A stretch of 64,000 bases of DNA, from assembly GCA_037953625.1 (NCBI GenBank), contig CM075653.1, positions 95,149,639 through 95,213,638 on the forward strand. Direction: 5' to 3'. Numbering within the stretch: position 1 is the stretch's first letter; the number at the start of each line of letters is the position of its first letter. The position numbers were made by a program, and so were the translations under genes. The stretch is from Crotalaria pallida (lineage: Eukaryota > Streptophyta > Magnoliopsida > Fabales > Fabaceae). Under the pieces are notes generated by a model. That model was not told the DNA's origin and did not search any database. It was given only the letters and a program-made list of their open reading frames with translations. Below, piece after piece: positions 20,911-31,202 of the stretch.

Positions 20911-21167
20911 CTGAAAAATGGTAAGGAGGTGAGTATTACACAATAAAATAGGGAAGCACTTTCTATCATGCTATACTGAACCACTAAGCCATACACATAT
21001 AGCCAAATATAGCACATTTTCACAATTAAACACTCCCAATCAAAGTCATGTACCTTCCATAATTATTTAGCCTTTTTCAGAATATCCTAAAACATAATTT
21101 CAAGTTCTATACCATTATTATAATTCATTTTCCATTTCATTTTTAAGATGTATCTCTTAGCATTGTA

Positions 21168-21600
21168 CTTCACCTCCACACTGGAAGGTACCTCATACAA
21201 TTGGGCCTATGGGTACTTCACCTCCACACCGGAAGGTACCTCATACCATTGTACTTCACCTCCACACCGGAAGGTACCTCATACAAATTAGCCAGTGGGT
21301 ACTTCACCTCCACGCCGGAAGGTACCTCATACCATTGGGCCTATGGGTACTTCACCTCCACACCGGAAGGTACCTCATACCATTGTACTTCACCTCCACA
21401 CCGGAAGGTACCTCATACAAATTGGCCAGTGGGTACTTCACCTCCACACCGGAAGGTACCTCATACCATTGTACTTCACCTCCACACAGGAAGATACCTC
21501 ATACAGTTTGGCCTATGGGTACTTCACCTCCACACCGGAAGATACCTCATACCATTGTACTTCACCTCCACACAGGAAGGTACCTCGTACCATCACATAT
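21168..21600 (-). repeat. Minisatellite with stem-forming units in LTR F
   Basis: About eleven units, some short (about 38 bp) and some longer with a TTGGCCTATGGG-type spacer. Each carries GTACTTC ... GGAAGGTACC, an imperfect stem with one bulged base around a CTCCACACCG loop. Long frames across it are a repeat artefact. Confidence 0.85.
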
Positions 21601-22158
21601 GTTATTCATATAGATAATAATATTAAAGCATCACAATACACATGTTACACTTAGTTTACTTCTGAACCTTATATTTTTATTTTCATCATTTATAAACTCT
21701 AGGGCTCATTATGATTTAGCAATACATCAACCACATAGTTCCAGTATTAACCATTAGAATTAAACACAAAGCAAGATATCAAATTACTTTTATATAGGCT
21801 TACATTTTTAACACATTATTATCAATCCTAAGGTTCCTTATCTCTTTCATTAGTTTATCAATTTTGTAACTCATTATACTTTGTAACTCATTATACCTTT
21901 CTCATATTCACATTATAATTCCCAAGTCCAACATAATTCTTGCAAAACATCAAACCACATCAACCAAGTTTAAATAATAACATTTAATCACAACATAATA
22001 TCATTAATCACATTTAATCACCACATTTTACATTTAAATACTTTTATACCATGTTAACTATCCTAGGGTTTCTAAACCTTTAACTAACACATAATCTCTT
22101 AGCAACCCAATATATACACAATACAACCTACTCCCTAGAATACGGTAACACAAACCTC

Positions 22159-22163
22159 CTTAC
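22159..22163 (-). other. Splice-donor-like site of LTR F
   Basis: Sense TTGAG|GTAAGGAG. With the acceptor at 20911 the intron would be 1.25 kb and contain the whole minisatellite. The F' counterpart is at 37544-37548. Confidence 0.5.
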
Positions 22164-22731
22164 CTCAAACTCTTAGAGATAGGAAGATTTTGCTTGGCTC
22201 TAACTTGAGCTTTTCCACCAAAAAGTTTATAACCAACAAGAGAGTGAAAGAACCTAAAACAAGAGTAATAAGGAGAAAGGATTATCTTTTATACCATGGT
22301 TCATGCCAAGATTCAAGAAAAAATAGAGCTTCATGGCTTAGAATTTGAAAACCACCATGGATGGTAGAGAGAGAAAGGAGAAAACAAGTTTTAGCGAGAG
22401 AAAGAGGGAAACCCACAACTTAATACTTACTTGGAGAGGAGAATAGCAAGATTTGATGATGGAATGGGTGTGAAGTCACTTGCCTTTGTTTGATTTGTGG
22501 AGAAGCAAGTGGAACCCTATGTGGAAGAGGAGGGAGTCGTGAATGAGAGAGAGAAAGAAGAAGATGAGTTTGAGAGAGAGAGTGGATTATGAGGGAGAGA
22601 GTGAGTAATTTTATTTGTTTGGGGAGGAAAATGAGTGGTTAGGATTTAAGCCACAAAAAGATATGCCTTTTGTGTGGAGGAGAGTGCATCACGTGCACTC
22701 TCTTTTCTTTTTTTTTTGTACAGACCCTAAA

Positions 22732-22954
22732 GTAATCGATTACCCTAGCCTGGTAATCGATTATTTCTTCAATGCAACATTTCTCAGTACATCCATCAGA
22801 GCCTAAGTAATCGATTAACCCCCTGAATGTAATCGATTACTACTGAAAGTAATCGATTACTTTTCCCTTATAATCGATTAATTTGCTGCAACATCTTAAG
22901 TGTTTCCACGAGAGGCCTTGTAATCGATTACTGCCGTGCAGAGTAATCGATTAC
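22732..22954 (-). promoter_or_regulatory. TAATCGATTA palindrome array in U3 of LTR F
   Basis: Eight copies of TAATCGATTA, seven of them preceded by G, begin at 22732, 22753, 22807, 22829, 22849, 22871, 22920 and 22943. The spacers are unrelated. The array lies upstream of the leader in the sense direction. Confidence 0.75.
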
Positions 22955-23124
22955 TTCAGTGAAAAGTAAGATTTTGATGATTTTCTAACTCCAATTCATT
23001 TCCTTAGGCTCATTACTCATTTAGGTTTGGATTGATACTCAAAACCTTCCTCAAATCTTGGAAATTCTTCCTGATACTTGGCATAATTCCCTATTAGGCT
23101 GAAATAAAAATTTGGGATGTTACA

Positions 23125-23138
23125 ATTCTCCCCCACTT
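23125..23138 (-). other. Polypurine tract of the tandem Gypsy element
   Basis: Sense strand AAGTGGGGGAGAAT before TGTAACATCCC, following GGGGACGAAATTCC. Confidence 0.9.
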
Positions 23139-24822
23139 ATTGGAATTTCGTCCCCGAAATTCCGTTCAATTCCAAAAAAGGGGAACAATCCCGGTAATAA
23201 GGTCGATGCTCACTTCATTTAGTTTTGTTTTCCTATTCTAATGGCTCAACTAACACTGGTTATCACCTTAATAACATTCCAAGTTATCCACCAAGTTCTC
23301 CCCCACTTGGCATCGACTTGTCGCTTTGGATTTGCCAATACGTAGGGAACTGAAACATTGGTGTCTAAATTGATTTCCACATCAATTTCTCAATGAAACC
23401 TACAAAACTTTAGCGAGTTGCAAGGGATCCGAATACTTTGGGATCCATCATAAATTCATACTTTTCATGAAAGAAGACTCTTAAATTTTCATGGTCGAGA
23501 AAACCTGCTGCAAGATACCATAACTTATGGAGGAAACTTTCTCACTCATGAGGAGCCAGAGGAAAGAAACAAGACTGGGGTTTCAAGAACAATTTAAGTT
23601 TAAGATTGATGGACACGGAGAACACCGAACTCACGGTTATTTGCCAGCACGATTAGAACGGACCATTGATTAAGATCATAGGATAACTCTTTCAAGAGTG
23701 ATTCGGACCTAGAAGGATGAAAAAGAGAAATATTTTCTTCTATTGGTTAGAACCTCACCTAAGGTTCCCAAGAACACTATTAGAGTTTGAATGGTGTTTA
23801 TCACTTTAGATTTGGGATAAGCCGAAGCTACTCCAAGTATACATTACTCTACCCCTTAATTTGAGTAGGTGGAGCTGAAGTGGTACATTAGGTGCACAAC
23901 AGCAGCTCCAACAGAATTTATCCGAAGCTGGGTATTGAAAAGAGCATGATTGATTTGAGTATCGATTAGGGTTACTAGTGAAATCGAACTTGTCTACTAT
24001 CTTAATAATTACATCACTCTCGGGATAAAATTTACTACCCCAAGCTAGTCATTGAATGGAATTGTCTTTCCTAAAGCTAGAGAGTTCCCGCATATATATA
24101 AATTCTAGTTCTATTATTTGGCTCTATGTCTTCCTTCTCGCTACTTCATCCTTTTCTAACTATTCTATCATTTAGAGGTTACGACTTTGATTACCTTGAC
24201 TTTCGGAAAAAGTGCAATGATATCGTCCATTGATAGAAGTAAAGATCGAAGTGATCAATTCCAACCTCACGTCTATCAATAACACATCACCGTGAGTTTT
24301 TTTTAGAAATAGTGTCATCATTTAACAGATGTAAGAATTAGAGTGATCAATTCTAATCTTACCTTCCATTAAACAATAACATCACCAGTATCTTAAAAAG
24401 AATTTACTTGGAATTTCTAGACCTATTAATTCTTCTAGAGGTTTCTCTTAGCATTTCTTAAATAATGGTTTAACCATGGTTACCCCCTGGTCTCATACTC
24501 TTTAGTAAAGGAGGACCAGAAATTCCTAAGCCTATTCTTACCTCCACCAACTTCTAAGATGAAGCCTATGTCATATACACAATCTAGAGGATATAACTAT
24601 TGGTCACAATCTACTGACACAATCGCTTCCGGGAAACTTAATGATATTTCTTATTTACTCTAATTCGTCTAAATTCATACGTGACTCAGGCTTTGGAACG
24701 ATCGACCTCTCAAAACGGAAAGAGTAACCTAAATGCATCACATATATTTGCTAGAGCTTAGGTAAGATAAATACCTATCACGCATCTCGTAAAGAGATTT
24801 CGCCGCTGACTTCCTACGCTTT
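23139..24822 (-). other. Non-coding 3' interior of the tandem Gypsy element
   Basis: About 1.7 kb between the end of gag and the polypurine tract. I find no protease, reverse transcriptase, RNase H or integrase frame and no remnant I can name. The element was therefore Gag-only even before decay. Confidence 0.7.
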
Positions 24823-26010
24823 TTATGCATTCTCTTCTTCCTTCTTTGCCTTCTGGGGACAGTTGGCCACAACATGACCAGGTCGACTACACCGATAACA
24901 GAGTGCAGCCCTCCGACTCGAATTTAGATGCCAACATACTCCCTTATGCATCTTGCCACAGTGCAAGCAAGCAGGAGCAGAATAACAGGCTTTCTCTGCC
25001 TGACCCAGCTTCTTAGGAACTACTGTTCTATCTCCAGGACGAGAACATGAATCCTATAAAGGCCTTTTACCCTTGTTAGGACCTTTTACGCTTTGCTCAA
25101 ATCCAGGATTAAGGCAACCAACGGCCAAATGCCCTGGTTGACCGCATCGGAGACATGAACCATCCTTCTTTTTCTGCATTACTTTCCTACATATACCCTT
25201 GTGAAGTTTTCCGCAATGGACACAAACAGATTTGAGATACGGAGGGGTCTTTGTCAGTTTCGCCCCCTTTGAAATGGTTCTCTCAACCTGGGTTTAGGGT
25301 ATATTGTCGGGTCTGCCATATATTCTTCCGGTTGTGCAAGGCCCTTTTCCCAACAACTAGCCCATTCTACTAGCTGGGCAAAGTTATCAACAGGTACATT
25401 TCCAAGAATGGTTTTGATATCATCTCGGAGTCCTGCAAGAAACTTGAGACATTCTGTTCTCTCATCCACACCTTGGTAGTTGCTAGCATATCTGATGAGG
25501 TCTTCAAATTTCCACACATATTCCTCCATACTCAAATTGTCCTGTTTCAAACACAGGAAAGCCAGTTCCTTCTCCTTCCAAACATCCCCCATCAGAAACT
25601 GTCCCCTGAAACTTTTCCTTGAAAAGCTGCCATGTCACTCCTTGATTATTGGCCTCTGTCTGCCTTCGAACCTGTTTCCACCACTGTTCTGCTTCCCCCC
25701 TTAGGGTATATTGTGCCAGCAGAACTTTGTGCTCCTCCGGTGGTGCCACCTCACTGAGAATCCCTTCTATCTTCTGAAGCCACTTTCGGGTCCCATCCAA
25801 ATCATAGCCACCCTCGAAGTTAGGGGGACCATGCCACTTGAACTCTGCCAACCAATTGGTTTCAGTTGGAGAGATGTTCTGAGTTGCCTGAGATGACTGC
25901 TTGAGTGCTGCTACAGCGGTAGTCACCAACTCAGCTTGTCGTCGGTTAATTTGAGCTAAGCTCCCTAAGATTGCACTGATCCTATTATCGTCACTGCGCC
26001 TATCCGCCAT
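24823..26010 (-). pseudogene. gag: Gypsy Gag with duplicated zinc-knuckle pair, frameshifted
   Basis: Starts MADRRSDDN at 26010. The capsid domain matches the copy at 19560-20256. The frame shifts by one base in a G run near 25605 and again in a C/G run near 25265. Downstream are four Cys/His motifs in two similar pairs: CVHCGKLHKGIC then CLRCGQPGHLAVGC, and CLHCGKMHKGVC then CYRCSRPGHVVANC. Each pair is a shortened CX2CX3HX3C followed by a standard CX2CX4HX4C knuckle. A TAG separates the pairs, and the frame ends TAA at 24823. The function would be RNA packaging. No pol follows. Confidence 0.9.
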
Positions 26011-26168
26011 AATTCTAATCCTGGAGGGAAGTTAAAGTATTAGACATACTAATAATTAATAACAACTATATCTTATGACTCTGACTTAAACATTTAACCA
26101 TACACTTCAATCACTCGCTTGGTGAGTAATCATTGGAGTTGGCATAACTCCAAGGCCGAGGAGAAACT

Positions 26169-26180
26169 GCTCTGATACCA
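26169..26180 (-). other. Primer binding site next to LTR F'
   Basis: Sense TGGTATCAGAGC; four bases separate it from the LTR. Confidence 0.95.
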
Positions 26181-26581
26181 TAAATGTAACACCTAGGATA
26201 TATTTCCCTTAAATACCCCATAATTAAAATACGTACTTAAAAATTCCTTTTTAATTTAATAAAATCACCCGTCAAACGGACGGAGTTTTGTTTGTTTTTC
26301 GGACTAATCCAAAATTTGACCTGTGAAAACATTATTAATTATGTACAACCAGTAGTCAGCAGGGCTTCATTCCCGATATATGAATCATGACAAGGCCCAA
26401 TGGGCTTCACATATTTAAGTGCATTAAGTATTTCAGAGTAGCAGCAGAATTAAAAAGCTTGAATAACATAAATCCATGTTTTAAAGCTTAGCAAAATAAA
26501 GTCATCCTAAGCCTCATTCAAAAAGGTATACACAACACATACACATCAAAACATAAGAGGCTTAGGTCCCTAAAAGATTTA

Positions 26582-26664
26582 CTAATCCCATATAAACCCT
26601 ACTCTCCCTGTGAGGGAGAGTAAATCCTGCTCGACCAATCCTGGTGTATACTCCAGCTCAGTAC
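26582..26664 (-). other. Predicted short leader exon of LTR F'
   Basis: Same as in LTR F; one change alters the AEQ core to VEQ. Confidence 0.35.
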
Positions 26665-26917
26665 CTGAAAAATGGTAAGGAGGTGAGTATTACACAATGA
26701 AATAGGGAAGCAGTTTCTATCATGCTATATTGAACCACTAAGCCATACACATATAGCCAAATATAGCACATTTTCACAATTAAACACTCTCAATCAAAGT
26801 CATGTACCTTCCATAATTATTTAGCCTTTTTCAGAGTATCCTAAAACATAATTTCAAGTTCTATATCATTATTATAATTCATTTTCCATTTCATTTTTAA
26901 GATGTATCTCTTAGCAT

Positions 26918-27345
26918 TGTACTTCACCTCCACACTGGAAGGTACCTCATAAAATTGGGCCTATGGGTACTTCACCTCCACACCGGAAGGTACCTCATAA
27001 CATTGTACTTCACCTCCACACCGGAAGGTACCTCATACAAATTAGCCAGTGGGTACTTCACCTCCACGCCGGAAGGTACCTCATACCATTGGGCCTATGG
27101 GTACTTCACCTCCACACCGGAAGGTACCTCATACCATTATACTTCACCTCCACATCGGAAGGTACCTCATACCATTGTACTTCACCTCCATACAGGAAGG
27201 TACCTCATACAGTTTGGCCTATGGGTACTTCACCTCCACACCGGAAGGTACCTCATACCATTGTACTTCACCTCCACACAGGAAGGTACCTCATACAATT
27301 TGGCCTGATGATACTTCACCTCCACACAAGAAGGTACCTCGTACC
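26918..27345 (-). repeat. Minisatellite of LTR F'
   Basis: Same stem-forming unit as in LTR F. The unit order and one or two units differ, so the array has changed since the LTRs separated. Confidence 0.85.
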
Positions 27346-28242
27346 ATCACATATGTTATTCATATAGATAATAATATTAAAGCATCACAATACACATGTT
27401 ACACTTAGTTTACTTCCGAACCTCATATTTTTCTTTTCATCATTTATAAACTCTAGGGCTCATTATGATTTAGCAAGACATCAACCACATAGTTCCAGTA
27501 TCAACCATTAGAATTAAACACAAAGCAAGATATCAAATTACTTTTATATAGGCTTACATTTTTAACACATTATTATCAATCCTAAGGTTCCTTATCTCTT
27601 TCATTAGTTTATCAATTTTGTAACTCATTATACTTTTTAATTTCCAATTTCATAGGGCACTACCAACAATACAATCATCTTCATTTCAATTATCTTTCTC
27701 ATATTCACATTATAATTCCCAAGTCCAACATAATTCTTGCAAAACATCAAACCACATCAACCAAGTTTCAATAATAACATTTAATCACAACATAATATCA
27801 TTAATCACATTTAATCACCACATTTTACATTTAAATACTTTTATACCGTGTTAACTATCCTAGGGTTTCTAAACCTTTAACTAACACATAATCTCTTAGC
27901 AACTCAATATATACACAATACAACCTGTAACACCCTAATATTTATATAGCTTAATTACTAATAATTTGTTGGTTTTAAAATAGGACTTGAAAATTTCGTT
28001 TTAAATCTTAACGAAAATCCGAAAGAGTTTCCTCTGTTTATCGAACTTCCCAAAAATTTAGAGTTTTCACCTGTCAACCCAGAACAATCCAGAAAACATT
28101 TCAACATTTCTAAATATATTAATTAACTTTACAAGCCCTATTTACGACATATAATAAACTCGGGCTTATAGTGATTAGATTATTTCAAAAACCCAAAATA
28201 GATTAATTATAAAACAATGACTAGAATACACCCTTAACTAAA

Positions 28243-28307
28243 TTACACTCTACGGTGTGGAGTGCACTCCTGCTCGGCCAGCAACAGTGCAAGCTCAAAC
28301 TCGGTAC
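28243..28307 (-). other. Predicted short leader exon, element H left LTR
   Basis: After CATTTTTCAG|GT; frame TEFELALLLAEQECTPHRRV to TAA. Confidence 0.4.
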
Positions 28308-28619
28308 CTGAAAAATGTTAAGGGAGTGAGTATTGCATATGAAACAGAAATGCAGTTTCCAGAAAGACATAATAAATTCACTAGGCCAAGCACAAGTATC
28401 AAATAAATCAAACAACACATAATTAAGCAACCATGATCAGATTCCAGTTATAGTCATTCCATAGGCCTTAATTAGTTCATATTCCTCTTAACACACAATT
28501 AAATAATAATAATTCCAAATTCCCTAATTCCATTGTTCATTTCCATTATCCATTAGATATACCATTTCCCTTTCCTTAATTTCAATTTACCTTTCTAAAC
28601 TTTCCATTTTCCATTTTCC

Positions 28620-28990
28620 ATTAATGTGTGTAACCCCAAACAGAGATCTACACACAGTGTATGCAACCACAAACAGTGATCTGCAAACACTTCCCTTTTC
28701 CCTTTTTAATTGTACACCACTAGGATTTGGGTTACCCGCTATGTAATTGGCACACCTGTCTAGGGACTTGAAACACCTGCCCAGGACTTTACACCCATCC
28801 AGACCATAACCTGAAGGACTATGTACTTTTACCAATCCATTTAATTAGTCAAATTATTGGTGTGGAAAACTGTCCTGAGGGTCACCCGGCGCCTACAGGG
28901 CGGTTTGGCCTGATGGGTAATTGGCCTGGCAGGTAATTGGCCCTAACAGGTAATTGGAACACCTAGCCGGGTACCTAGTGTTCCGGGCTC
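28620..28990 (-). repeat. Hairpins and short palindromes in LTR H
   Basis: One hairpin has perfect arms TGTGTGTA (28625-28632) and TACACACA (28649-28656) around a loop homologous to the LTR N unit (ACCxCAxxCAG.GATC). A decayed second hairpin follows. Then come CCTGGCAGG, CCTAACAGG and CCTAGCCGGG short palindromes separated by TAATTGG strings. Confidence 0.65.
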
Positions 28991-29666
28991 CACTGATCAG
29001 TTTCCACTTTAGTTACTTTTACCGTTTAAATTAACCAACAGTCCAATCCATTTGTTTATAATTCACATCTAAAATTTCAACAACATCACATTCTCTTAAA
29101 TATATGTAATAGCACATATCATCATTTCCAGTAACAATATATAGCCTTCATTTTCAAATTCCTGTGGCACCATATAAATTACCATTCCAATCAATAACAC
29201 ATATACTCAAATAACATTTATCACCCATCATCACAACATCTTTATCAATATTCACATATAAATTCACCTTCAACAATTCTAGTCAATTAATTATAACAAA
29301 ATCACCATTCCAGATTATCACCTTGCATTTTCAACAAATAAATATAATTAGCCATGTCCAAGTAAGTCACACATATTTTCACAATAATCACTTTATCATC
29401 ATAAATCATAATCAATCACCAAATATATCAAATATGCACATATAGGGCCACAATTCCAATAATCACATATAGGGTAACATTCACACATATTCATACCATT
29501 TTATAAACATTCTATCAAGTCTCATTTTATCTATTTAACTTACTAGTCACATAATTATCAAGCTCATTACCTTAGGTTCCAAATTAATTATCCTAAACAA
29601 ATAACTCCTAGCAAACTATTATAACTATATGGACACCCATTCCTATGACAAGCCAATACCCACCCC

Positions 29667-29671
29667 CTTAC
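29667..29671 (-). other. Splice-donor-like site of LTR H (left)
   Basis: Sense CGCAAG|GTAAGGGG; the predicted intron to 28308 is 1.36 kb. The right LTR has it at 35993-35997. Confidence 0.5.
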
Positions 29672-30119
29672 CTTGCGTTTCCATAGACCTGTTCCCTTTT
29701 ATAGTGTGCTGCCCAAACGTAGCGCGGTTCAGTGCTTTCGCTTGCGATGATCCTAAAGCTCCTTCGTCGTCTAACCGGTCATACAAATTAAATAATAATC
29801 AATATCATGCGTTTTACGAAAAAGGGACTTTAACTTGAAAACCGAGACAAGTTAGTTTCGAAAACATTTAGTTATTCCCAAATCAGAGTAACTAATTAAA
29901 ATCATCATAAATAACAATTTAATTAAAAATCGACACTAAATCACAATATCACTCATTTTCCAAAATAATAATAATAAGGTTCCAAAATACTAACTTTATA
30001 AAACAATTTAACACTAAAAAGTTATTATCAATATCATTAAGATTATTATCATTATTATTTTTATAATATAAAATAAAGCAATTAAAAGGATATTAGGGAT
30101 TTACCCTCCGATTAGGCTT

Positions 30120-30760
30120 TTAGGGCTGCAAGGGATCAAGATCAGTTCGGTCCTAAAGCTCCACCATGTCTGGTTCGAAGCACAAGGGGCCGGTTACGGT
30201 AACGGTGACGACAACGGCGTCGGTTTGCGATTCGATCTAAAAGGAAGGAGGAGAGACATACGGTGGTGATGGCCGGAGCACACAAGTAGAGTTCGGTGGT
30301 TGCTGGTTCGGTTTTGTGGCGGCGAAGCTTGACGGGTCGCAATTCAGCCTTCACAATGATGGAGGTCGTCCGCCTCGTGGTCCCAAATCCACGATTTTTC
30401 AATGCTGCTGGTAGTTGGGTTCGTCGGCGGCAGCGGGCTTCTATGGGTCGCAACTCGCGACTGGGGAAAAGGAGAGAGAGACCGCGAGCGTGGCGGCGAG
30501 AGTGAGGGAGAAGACAAGCTCAACGGTGACGGCGCGACCGGCGGAGGAAAGAGAACGACGACGCGACCAGAAGAGGAAAGAGAACGACGAGAGAGAGACC
30601 GACTGAGAAGGAGAAACGGCGATGGCTAGAGTGGTGGCAAGAAGGGAGCACCGACGGAGGGAGAGAACGGCTAGGATGGAGAAATGAAAATGAGGGAGAT
30701 GAAGAGGGAAGGGTGACGGCAGCTCCTATGGGAAGAGGAAGGGAGTAAAATAGGGTTTCA
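30120..30760 (-). other. GC- and CpG-rich purine/pyrimidine block of LTR H
   Basis: A CpG-dense, strand-asymmetric block (GA-rich on +, CT-rich on the sense strand) that would fall in the promoter/leader. It is repeated at 36446-37087. The reading frames in it are low-complexity and change in LTR L, so I do not call genes. Confidence 0.5.
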
Positions 30761-31184
30761 TGCCCTTCCAACACAGCACACTTTTTTTTTATTTTTTTCC
30801 CTCTTTTTTTTTTAAAAAAAAAATACATATCTAGATATAAATATACTAACATAAATACAAATTGTTTTTAAACCCAAAATACTAATAGTAAGATTTAAAC
30901 ATATACTTACATTTATTTATTTATGAAATCAAATCTAATTAAATACCACTAATATAATTTTAAACAATGATTAATAATATAGGGAAATTACAAAGTTAGT
31001 AATTTGAAATATTAAAACAAACTATTTATTTAATGATACATCAAAAGCAAGGTGAAGTATGTAGTGTAAAGAATATATATTTTTATGAGAATACCCAACA
31101 CTCAAATAATTTGATTTCAAGAATCAATTATTTAATTTGATAAAACTTATAATTATATTAGGGAATAAAATTAGGGATGTTACA

Positions 31185-31202
31185 ATCCTTCCCCCCAAAA
31201 AG
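31185..31202 (-). other. Polypurine tract of element H
   Basis: Sense strand TTTTTGGGGGGAAGGAT, just before the 3' LTR; GAGGACGAAATTTC lies upstream. Confidence 0.85.

Larger units (their letters stand above)
20431..23124 (-). mobile_element. LTR F (Gypsy), shared between two tandem interiors
   Basis: 2694 bp. On its left is a primer site and gag (it acts as a 5' LTR); on its right is a polypurine tract (it acts as a 3' LTR). Such an LTR-interior-LTR-interior chain is a tandem product of recombination. Parts in sense order: palindrome array 22732-22954, donor 22159-22163, minisatellite 21168-21600, acceptor and short exon 20828-20912. Against LTR F' it has lost about 45 bp near 21885, where TTGTAACTCATTATAC is repeated instead. 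The AT-rich parts (21610-22140) show no gene. Confidence 0.93.
27926..31184 (-). repeat. 3' LTR of element H
   Basis: TGTAACACC...GGGATGTTACA. It holds a short exon (28243-28307), a hairpin and short palindrome region (28620-28990), a donor (29667-29671) and a GC-rich block (30120-30760). 29000-29620 and 29840-30110 are AT-rich and empty. Confidence 0.95.

Noticed and set aside
21201..21654. Long overlapping reading frames of 119-138 codons in the minisatellite (also 26955-27408)
   Set aside because: All three frames stay open because the repeat unit lacks stops; they are antisense to the LTR and carry no domain.
22732..22954. CRISPR-like look: identical palindromic repeats with different spacers
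   Set aside because: Repeats are only 10-12 bp, spacers range from about 10 to 40 bp, the setting is a plant LTR, and the same array recurs in the partner LTR.
24825..25016. 63-codon + strand frame over the zinc-knuckle region
   Set aside because: Shadow of the minus-strand gag tail, whose CCHC motifs are clear.
29629..29838. 69-codon + strand frame starting MDTHSYDKP, also at 35955 and 48635
   Set aside because: Kept between H and L, but antisense to the LTR and overlapping the donor-like site; conservation is better explained by the leader signal.
30142..30629. Arg- and Glu-rich frames in the GC-rich block of LTR H (repeat at 36468-36955)
   Set aside because: Compositional artefacts of GA/CT-rich, CpG-rich DNA, open in several frames and not kept in LTR L.
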